Origin: Ameyamaea chiangmaiensis
Lineage (GTDB): Bacteria; Pseudomonadota; Alphaproteobacteria; Acetobacterales; Acetobacteraceae
DNA: 64,000 nt
Assembly (NCBI RefSeq): GCF_025995235.1
Contig: NZ_BAPT01000042.1
Location: forward strand, 62,001 to 126,000
Direction: 5' to 3'
The translations under genes and the position numbers were made by a program. The notes under the pieces were generated by a model. The model searched no databases. It was not told the origin of the DNA and was given only the letters and a program-made list of their open reading frames with translations. This document shows positions 58,966-64,000 of the stretch, piece by piece. Every line of letters starts with the position of its first letter. Within the stretch, counting starts at the first letter, position 1.

Positions 58966-59568
58966 ATGAAGCGATCGCTACAACACGAAAACGGTGCCGT
59001 GTCGTCGGGGCACGAGCGGGAAGGGCGAAAGGACGCCCTGCTGGAGGCTTTGGCCGATCTGGTGCTTGCAGAAGGGCTGGGCACGATGGGACTGCGCGGC
59101 GTCGCGGCGCGTCTGGGCACCAGCGATCGTATGCTTATTTATTATTTCAGTTCGAAAGATCAGCTGGTGACGGCTGTTCTGGACCGGGTGTCGCAGAAAC
59201 TTGCCGTGATTCTCGGGGCTCACAGTGTCGGGCCAAGACTGCGCCCCGGCACATTCCTGCGGACCGCCCTTGGTCTTGGCCGCGATTCGTCGGTTGCCCC
59301 GTTCATGCGCCTGTGGAGCGACGTCGTTGCGCGCGGCGCGCGACGGGAAGTGCCGTATAACGACATCGCCGCCAAGGTCGTGGCGGACTGGCTGGGCTGG
59401 ATTCAAAGCCGCCTTGTCCCGCACCCGGATCTGGCCACGCAGGCCGCGGCCATCCTGTCGATTGTCGAAGGCAGCGTGATCCTCGAACTCGCGCGCCCGG
59501 GCAGCACGCCGGCGCTGGACGATTATCTCGCCGGTGTGCTGGGGGAAGGCGAGGAGGACGCGGGCTGA
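58966..59568 (+). CDS. TetR-family transcriptional regulator
   Basis: 200 residues as drawn from ATG 58966. The N-terminal helix-turn-helix runs about residues 20-66: RKDALLEALADLVLAEGLGT, LRGVAARLGTSDRMLIYYFS and SKDQLVTAVLD, typical of TetR proteins. The C-terminal ligand domain is all-helical. The start is doubtful: there is no ribosome-binding site, and the second operator palindrome (58968-58981) covers the first codons. GTG 58999 would give a 189-residue protein with the helix-turn-helix intact. Divergent from the small membrane protein, which it probably represses. Ligand unknown. Confidence 0.8.
   Translation: MKRSLQHENGAVSSGHEREGRKDALLEALADLVLAEGLGTMGLRGVAARLGTSDRMLIYYFSSKDQLVTAVLDRVSQKLAVILGAHSVGPRLRPGTFLRTALGLGRDSSVAPFMRLWSDVVARGARREVPYNDIAAKVVADWLGWIQSRLVPHPDLATQAAAILSIVEGSVILELARPGSTPALDDYLAGVLGEGEEDAG
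58968..58981. promoter_or_regulatory. Probable TetR operator 2
   Basis: GAAGCGATCGCTAC, with the perfect palindrome AGCGATCGCT at its core. It repeats the sequence of operator 1, centre to centre 27 bases, and overlaps the proposed tetR start. Confidence 0.55.
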
Positions 59569-59575
59569 CGACAGA

Positions 59576-59959
59576 TCACGACGCGTGTGCGCGTTGCCGT
59601 TCGATGGCGGCGGTGAACGCGTCCGCCCCGGGCCAACCGGTCATTCGACCGAGCGAACGGCCGCCGCGAAACACCAGAAATGTCGGGGCACCATGCAGAC
59701 TGAAACGCGTCGCCATCGGCATGTCGTCATAGACGTTACACTGAAGCCAGCGCACGTCCGGCCATGCGAACCGAGCCGGCGCGCGCAGGAGGCTCGCCTT
59801 CGCCACATCGCAGTTCGGGCAGTTCAAACCCCAGAGGAACAGGATCGACAGACCGTCCGGCGCCTCGGACAGGGCATCGTCCAACGTGGCGTGCGTCACC
59901 GCCGTCATGGCGAACTGTTCGAAAAACGTCGGAACGGTCGTGCCCGTCGTGGCTATCAT
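59576..59959 (-). CDS. Thioredoxin-fold protein with CPNC motif
   Basis: 127 residues from ATG 59959, which has GAGGA ten bases upstream (ATG 59908 is an alternative). Thioredoxin fold: strand LSILFLWGLNCPNC with the redox pair Cys47/Cys50 (CPNC in place of CGPC), then a helix, VRWLQCNVYDDMPMATRFSLHGAP with the cis-proline in GAPT, and LVFRGGRSLGRMTGWPG. No signal peptide, so probably cytosolic. The changed dipeptide suggests a redox potential different from thioredoxin; partners are unknown. It converges with tetR, seven bases apart. Confidence 0.75.
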   Translation of the reverse strand: MIATTGTTVPTFFEQFAMTAVTHATLDDALSEAPDGLSILFLWGLNCPNCDVAKASLLRAPARFAWPDVRWLQCNVYDDMPMATRFSLHGAPTFLVFRGGRSLGRMTGWPGADAFTAAIERQRAHAS

Positions 59960-60025
59960 GTGCGTTCTCGTCCTCGCGGCAGGGCACTGTTCGGGGCGGC
60001 GATACGGCTGAATGTCGTCCGTTTT

Positions 60026-60796
60026 TCAGGACTTGCGGAAAATCAGCACCGGCCGCCTTGTGGCGTCGCTCAGTACCAGCTCCGGCCCGTTGACCCGCCA
60101 GAACCGGGTGGCGTCCATGGCCGTCAGAAATGCCTGCTCGCGCTTCATGGCTGCCGGCGCGCACGCCATCCGCGTGGTCATCAGTGGACCGAACCGAACG
60201 GAGTCACCCGTGATAGCCGCCTTGCCCATGACGCGGTTGCATCCCGTCGAGCCACTGACAGCGCCGTCGGCGCCCAGCGTTATGGCTGTCCCGGCGCCGA
60301 CGGCCTCTCCGTTCAGGACACTCAGTTGCCAGACGCCGGTGACGCCGTCGGACGCGGAACCGGCATCCGTCGCCACGCCATGGACCCAGACGACGGGGTG
60401 GTCGGTGCCTCCGGCCAGAACCGGCTGCGGGTCGCCACTGTCCAGAAGAATCCGATCGTCGGCCGTGATTCGGGCACTCACGCCGTAGCTGTGCGCAGGC
60501 TTGATCGACGCCGGGTCATACGGCAGATCGAACACGAGTGACGCTGCGTTCAGCGCCGGGAAATCCGTGCGCACGAGCGGAACCGGATTCCCCGGCGTGG
60601 TGATATCGACGAGCGTCACCGTCATGACCGCGTTGTCCGGAAGCGTCGTCGCCGACTGAAACTGGACCGCGCCACGCAGAACGGCGTAGGTGCCGGGAAT
60701 GGCGGGCTGCGTCGAGTTTGCTGCCATCGCCGGAACAGCGATCGTCGTGCTCAGCAGCGCGGCAAGGGCGGGCAGAACGGCACGGGCGGACATCAT
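60026..60796 (-). CDS. YbaY-like/META domain envelope protein
   Basis: 256 residues from ATG 60796, with GGAG eight bases upstream; the longer in-frame start at 61015 lies inside spoVR. Signal peptide MMSARAVLPALAALLSTTIA, cleaved near AMA. First domain (about 28-135) resembles YbaY lipoprotein-type sheets (TLPDNAVMTVTLVDIT, then AHSYGVSARITAD). Second domain is META/HslJ-like: GVWQLSVLNGEAV, SGSTGCNRVMG, TTRMACAP and MKREQAFLTAMDATRFWRVNG. HslJ-type domains are linked to heat or novobiocin response; no exact function can be given. It is 144 bases after spoVR on the same strand. Confidence 0.75.
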   Translation of the reverse strand: MMSARAVLPALAALLSTTIAVPAMAANSTQPAIPGTYAVLRGAVQFQSATTLPDNAVMTVTLVDITTPGNPVPLVRTDFPALNAASLVFDLPYDPASIKPAHSYGVSARITADDRILLDSGDPQPVLAGGTDHPVVWVHGVATDAGSASDGVTGVWQLSVLNGEAVGAGTAITLGADGAVSGSTGCNRVMGKAAITGDSVRFGPLMTTRMACAPAAMKREQAFLTAMDATRFWRVNGPELVLSDATRRPVLIFRKS

Positions 60797-60908
60797 GCGG
60801 GCGTCTCCGGTCAAAGCGATTACACCACGCATCATGCCAGCAATCCGTGTCGGAAACATGGTCTGTTGGCGCCGCAGGTCGGAACTGTGGAGCGCAGACA
60901 AATATCTT

Positions 60909-60922
60909 ATAATATATATTAT
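60909..60922. repeat. Perfect 14-base AT-only palindrome between spoVR and the META gene
   Basis: ATAATATATATTAT in GC-rich surroundings, 18 bases past the spoVR stop and about 110 bases before the META-domain gene start. It could be a -10/unwinding stretch for that gene or a regulator site. Confidence 0.4.
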
Positions 60923-60939
60923 GCCAAAAAATCTGTCTT

Positions 60940-62469
60940 TCATGGGGCCGAATGCGTGAACAGCACGCGGTCGGTCTGCGTGTCGATCTCCTTCAGTACC
61001 ACGCCATACCCCCACAGATCGGCCAGATGGGCGAGCGTGCGACGCGCATCGTCGGGTTGCAGAAGCTGCCCCGGTCGCGTGCGGTGTTCGAGACGCAGCG
61101 TGCGCGTTCCGGCCAGATCGGCACCCACGACATCGATCTCCTCGGCTTGCAGACCGGGGTCGTAGGTCGAGGCGAGCGAGCGCCTGATCGCGCGATAGCC
61201 GTCCTCGTTATGAATGGCATCGACCAGAAGATAGGGTTTCGTACTATCGTCCAGCAGGCGGAACATCCGGTAGCGGCGCATCACCGCCGGCGAGAGATAT
61301 TGCTGGATGAAGCTCTCGTCGCGAAACTCTGCCCACGCATAGCGCAACGTGCCAAGCGGGTCCCCATTGCCGGCGATATCGGGGAACCACTCACGATCCT
61401 CGTCCGTCGGGTCGGTGCAGATGCGGGCAATGTCGGTCATCATCGCAAAGCCGAGCGCGTATGGATTGAAGTTCGGTCCGACCTGTTCGAAGTCGAACTG
61501 GGCAATGACGTTCGATGTCGAATGAATCGTCTCCAGAAACGCCGCGTCGTCGATGCGCCCCGTTTCGTGCAGGCGCCGCATGATCGTGTCATGGACCCAG
61601 GTCGCGCAGCCTTCATTCATCATCTTTACCTGCGGCTGCGGGTAGAAATACTGCGCGATCAGACGGACGATACGAATGATTTCGCGTTCCCACGGCGCAA
61701 GCTTGGGCGCGTGCTTTTCGAGGAAATAAAGGATATTTTCTTCCGGCAGGCCAAGCCCGGATTCCGCGCGGTCGCCGCCTCCCCTCAAGGGGGCCGCCTC
61801 TTCTCTCTCCGGCAAGGTGCGCCACAGATCATTGAACGTACGATCTTCGTGCTGCCGGCGTTCACGCGCGCGTTCGCGCTCGGCGTTCAGATCGACACGA
61901 CGCATGCCTGAATGGCGATTGACCCCCTGCCCTTGCAGCGCGTGCGCCGCGTCGAGAATCCGCTCGACCGCCCGCACGCCGTGTTCTTGCTCGCACCGCG
62001 CGATGTAACCGCGCGCGAATTCGAGATAGTCGAGGATCTGGCTCGGGTCGGTCCATTCGCGGAACAGACGGTTGTTGCGGAAGAAATGATTATGGCCGAA
62101 CGCCGCATGCGCGATGACCAGCGCCTGCATTGTCACCGTGTTTTCTTCCATAAGATAGCTGATGCACGGGCTGGAGTTGATCACGACCTCATACGCCAGC
62201 CCCATCAGACCCCGGCGGTAGGCGTTTTCATGCCCTATGAAGCGCTTGCCGAACGACCAGTGCGGGTAGATCAGTGGCATGCCGTGCGACGTATAGACGT
62301 CGAGCATCTGTTCCGACGTGATGATCTCGATCCGGTTGGGATAGGTCTCCAGGCCGAGCTCGCCGACCGCGATCTCCTCGATCGCGTCGTAGCAGTCGCG
62401 TAAAGTCTGAAAGTTCCAGTCCGTTCCGGTGTATAGCCGTTTCGTGTTCGTCGTGATGATTGCGGTCAT
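60940..62469 (-). CDS. SpoVR family protein
   Basis: 509 residues from ATG 62469, which overlaps the stop of the DUF444 gene as ATGA. Family features: the early block TGTDWNFQTLRDCYDAIEEIA, YPHWSFGKRFIGHE, ISYLMEENTVTMQALVIAHA, HNHFFRNNRLF, MMNEGCATWVHDTIMRRLHE and NPYALGFAMMTDI. The HNHFF and NEGCATWVH stretches look metal-binding. SpoVR proteins occur in non-sporulating proteobacteria (E. coli YcgB) in an operon with PrkA and a DUF444 protein; they are stationary-phase or stress linked, but the biochemical role is unknown. It is the third gene of that operon here. Confidence 0.9.
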   Translation of the reverse strand: MTAIITTNTKRLYTGTDWNFQTLRDCYDAIEEIAVGELGLETYPNRIEIITSEQMLDVYTSHGMPLIYPHWSFGKRFIGHENAYRRGLMGLAYEVVINSSPCISYLMEENTVTMQALVIAHAAFGHNHFFRNNRLFREWTDPSQILDYLEFARGYIARCEQEHGVRAVERILDAAHALQGQGVNRHSGMRRVDLNAERERARERRQHEDRTFNDLWRTLPEREEAAPLRGGGDRAESGLGLPEENILYFLEKHAPKLAPWEREIIRIVRLIAQYFYPQPQVKMMNEGCATWVHDTIMRRLHETGRIDDAAFLETIHSTSNVIAQFDFEQVGPNFNPYALGFAMMTDIARICTDPTDEDREWFPDIAGNGDPLGTLRYAWAEFRDESFIQQYLSPAVMRRYRMFRLLDDSTKPYLLVDAIHNEDGYRAIRRSLASTYDPGLQAEEIDVVGADLAGTRTLRLEHRTRPGQLLQPDDARRTLAHLADLWGYGVVLKEIDTQTDRVLFTHSAP

Positions 62470-63779
62470 GGCGCACCTGCCTGTTCCGTCGATCGACGCG
62501 AAAACAGCTCCCGGAAGACGGGGAAAATGTCCTTGCGGTCGCCGACCTGTCGAATGGCCAGTTGTGGCCATTGTTCCGCAACGGCGCGATACGCCCGCCA
62601 CAGATCGGTTTCGCCCCGGATGATCGCGCCGGAGCCGGAAATCTCGATATACGCGTAGTACTGCACGACGGGCAGGATCGTCTTGCTCAGCAACTCCACC
62701 GCGACCGGCGTGTCGGACCCGGTGTTATCACCGTCTGACGCCTGCGCGACATAGATGTTCCACTGGTCGGCCGGATAGCGCGCCTTCTGCACGCGCGTCA
62801 CTTCGGCCAGCGCGGTCGAGACAACCGTGCCGCCGGTGCGCGGGTCGTTGAAGAAGGTCTCCTCATCCACTTCTTCGGCGCTCTCGGCATGACGGATGAA
62901 GACAATGTCGAGTGTCTTGTAACGACGTTCCAGAAACACGTGCAGAAGCAGGAAGAACTGCTTGCCGAGCTCCTTCATCCGCTCCGTCATGGAGCCGGAC
63001 ACGTCCATCACGCAAAACATCACCGCCCGCGTCGACGGCTTGGGCGTCAGAGAAAAACGGCGATAGCGCAGGTCCACAGGATCGACCCACGGAATGCGAT
63101 TGAGTCTTCGCGTCGCGGTCGCCCGCTCCTCCCGCAGACGCTGAAGCTCGTCCAGTTCCATGTCCGACAGCGGCTTGCGCGCCTCCAGTTCCTCGATCCG
63201 CGCCTGCAGGTCCGTGACATCCGCCGGGCGTGGTCGCCGCAGGCCGATCCGGCGTCCCATGGAGTGGCGCATGGTGCGCGAAAGGTCGAGTTGCGAGGGC
63301 GATCCGTCATTGCTGAGCCCTGCCCGGCTTGGCATCATCGTTTCCGTGGTCGAGATCTCGCGTTTGACCAGATCGGGCAATTCGAGATCATCGAAGAACA
63401 GGTCGAGAAATTCCTCCCGGCTCAGCAGGAACCGATAGGAATCCTGCCCCCCTCCCTGCTCGCTCGCCTCGCCGTCCCCGCCGCCCTTGCCACGACCACC
63501 CGACGGGGGACGGGTGATCCGGTCGCCGGGCGAGAACTCCTTGTTGCCCGGAAGAATGACCTCGCGCTGTCCGTCGCTGAACATGCGACGAAAGGCTGGT
63601 TCATGCAGGGCATCGGACGGGATCGAGACCGCATTGGCCTGCGCCACGTCGCGGATCTTGCCACTGGAAACCGCATCGCGTACCGCCCTCTGCACCGCGC
63701 CCCGCGCCCGTTCGAGTACGCGGCGACGATTGTCGAGGTTCTTGCCGTGCGGGTTCGGACGTCTGTCGATAATGTCCAC
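62466..63779 (-). CDS. DUF444 (YeaH-like) protein with VWA-type fold
   Basis: 437 residues from GTG 63779. N-terminal part: DRRPNPHGKNLDNRRRVLER and SGKIRD, a Gly/Glu-rich linker (GGRGKGGGDGEASEQGGG), then a von Willebrand A-like domain with the MIDAS motif VMDVSGSMTERMKELGKQFF, TGGTVVSTALAEV and ASDGDNTGSD. Homologues (YeaH) are encoded between prkA and spoVR. The MIDAS motif suggests metal-dependent protein binding, probably with PrkA or SpoVR (inference). ATGA overlap with spoVR shows tight coupling. Confidence 0.9.
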   Translation of the reverse strand: MDIIDRRPNPHGKNLDNRRRVLERARGAVQRAVRDAVSSGKIRDVAQANAVSIPSDALHEPAFRRMFSDGQREVILPGNKEFSPGDRITRPPSGGRGKGGGDGEASEQGGGQDSYRFLLSREEFLDLFFDDLELPDLVKREISTTETMMPSRAGLSNDGSPSQLDLSRTMRHSMGRRIGLRRPRPADVTDLQARIEELEARKPLSDMELDELQRLREERATATRRLNRIPWVDPVDLRYRRFSLTPKPSTRAVMFCVMDVSGSMTERMKELGKQFFLLLHVFLERRYKTLDIVFIRHAESAEEVDEETFFNDPRTGGTVVSTALAEVTRVQKARYPADQWNIYVAQASDGDNTGSDTPVAVELLSKTILPVVQYYAYIEISGSGAIIRGETDLWRAYRAVAEQWPQLAIRQVGDRKDIFPVFRELFSRRSTEQAGAP

Positions 63780-63887
63780 GTATTCGCACCGTTCCTGATG
63801 GAGCCGCCCATGTTGGGCACGGCCGCGTGAAGACCCGTGATGTTCGCCGCGGCACAGCCTCGCTGCACCACGGGGAACACCGGCCTG

Positions 63888-64000
63888 TCAGGCGGACTGC
63901 TTCACGCGCATGTACCATTCAACGAGGCGACGCACCTGTCGTTCCGTGTATCCCCGCGCCACCATGCGCTCGACGAACTCGTCGTGTTTGCGCTCCGTCT
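63888..64000 (-). CDS. Probable PrkA-type serine protein kinase (C-terminal end)
   Basis: The frame is open from the window edge to a stop at 63888-63890 and gives 36 complete residues, ending in KHDEFVERMVARGYTERQVR and RLVEWYMRVKQSA. This looks like the end of bacterial PrkA AAA+ kinases, and the position directly upstream of the DUF444 and spoVR genes is that of prkA in other genomes. The rest of the gene is outside the window, so the call is by context and a short match. 108 bases separate it from the DUF444 gene. Confidence 0.65.
   Translation of the reverse strand, partial: TERKHDEFVERMVARGYTERQVRRLVEWYMRVKQSA

Noticed and set aside
1..64000. Mobile elements, prophage genes, CRISPR arrays
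   Set aside because: No transposase, integrase, terminal inverted repeats or regularly spaced repeats were found on either strand.

Overview
The window reads as an ordinary stretch of chromosome from an acetic acid bacterium (Alphaproteobacteria, Acetobacteraceae). The DNA is GC-rich. The gene orders are alphaproteobacterial: tolC-popZ-valS, dnaA-dnaN-recF-gyrB, glmU-glmS and ubiE-coaBC-dut. Several genes are hallmarks of acetic acid bacteria: a Zymomonas/Acetobacter-type pyruvate decarboxylase, a three-subunit molybdenum/[2Fe-2S]/cytochrome c aldehyde dehydrogenase, a complete glycerol regulon, and a secreted alpha-amino-acid ester hydrolase whose catalytic triad matches the Acetobacter turbidans enzyme as I recall it. 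I saw no insertion sequence, prophage, integrase or CRISPR array.

Layout. 1-3.4 kb: end of cydC, an OmpA-like lipoprotein, recQ. 3.4-8.4 kb: glpR-glpD-glpF-glpK with two GlpR-like operators in front of glpD. 8.4-14.9 kb: a divergent PCuAC-like protein, nrdR-nusB-thiL, an acetyltransferase-like protein, an SDR oxidoreductase, glucokinase and a DUF2721 membrane protein. 15.0-20.9 kb: tRNA-Cys, a Pcm-like methyltransferase, tolC, popZ, valS. 21-28.7 kb: ilvD, the ester hydrolase, msrA, and a two-gene ABC importer with a fused permease and no binding protein. 28.8-32.2 kb: dut, coaBC and ubiE on the minus strand, with mutM divergent. 32.3-41 kb: rpsT, then dnaA-dnaN-recF-gyrB, a DUF3108 protein and gph. 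41-44.3 kb: glmU-glmS. 44.3-49.8 kb: a LysR regulator divergent from pdc, then thiO-thiS-thiG-thiE. 49.9-57.5 kb: a Na+/H+ antiporter with a cyclic-nucleotide-binding-like tail, the aldehyde dehydrogenase operon, galE. 57.5-60.8 kb: nitrilase, a small membrane protein divergent from a TetR regulator, a thioredoxin-like protein, a YbaY/META-like envelope protein. 60.9-64 kb: spoVR, a DUF444 gene and the 3' end of a probable prkA.

How the genes work together. The glp genes take up and oxidise glycerol. Pyruvate decarboxylase makes acetaldehyde, which the periplasmic aldehyde dehydrogenase could oxidise to acetate. pdc needs thiamine diphosphate and lies directly upstream of a thiazole/thiamine-phosphate cluster. 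The replication genes form the usual initiator/clamp/gyrase block, but I found no DnaA-box cluster beside it.

The points most worth a second look are the pdc-thi neighbourhood, the binding-protein-less ABC system, the altered zinc finger of MutM, the altered ligand set of the PCuAC-like protein, the antiporter tail without its phosphate-binding arginine, the UUCG hairpin in the dnaA leader, and the hairpin that holds the stop codons of both glmS and the convergent lysR gene. No wholly new multi-gene system stands out.
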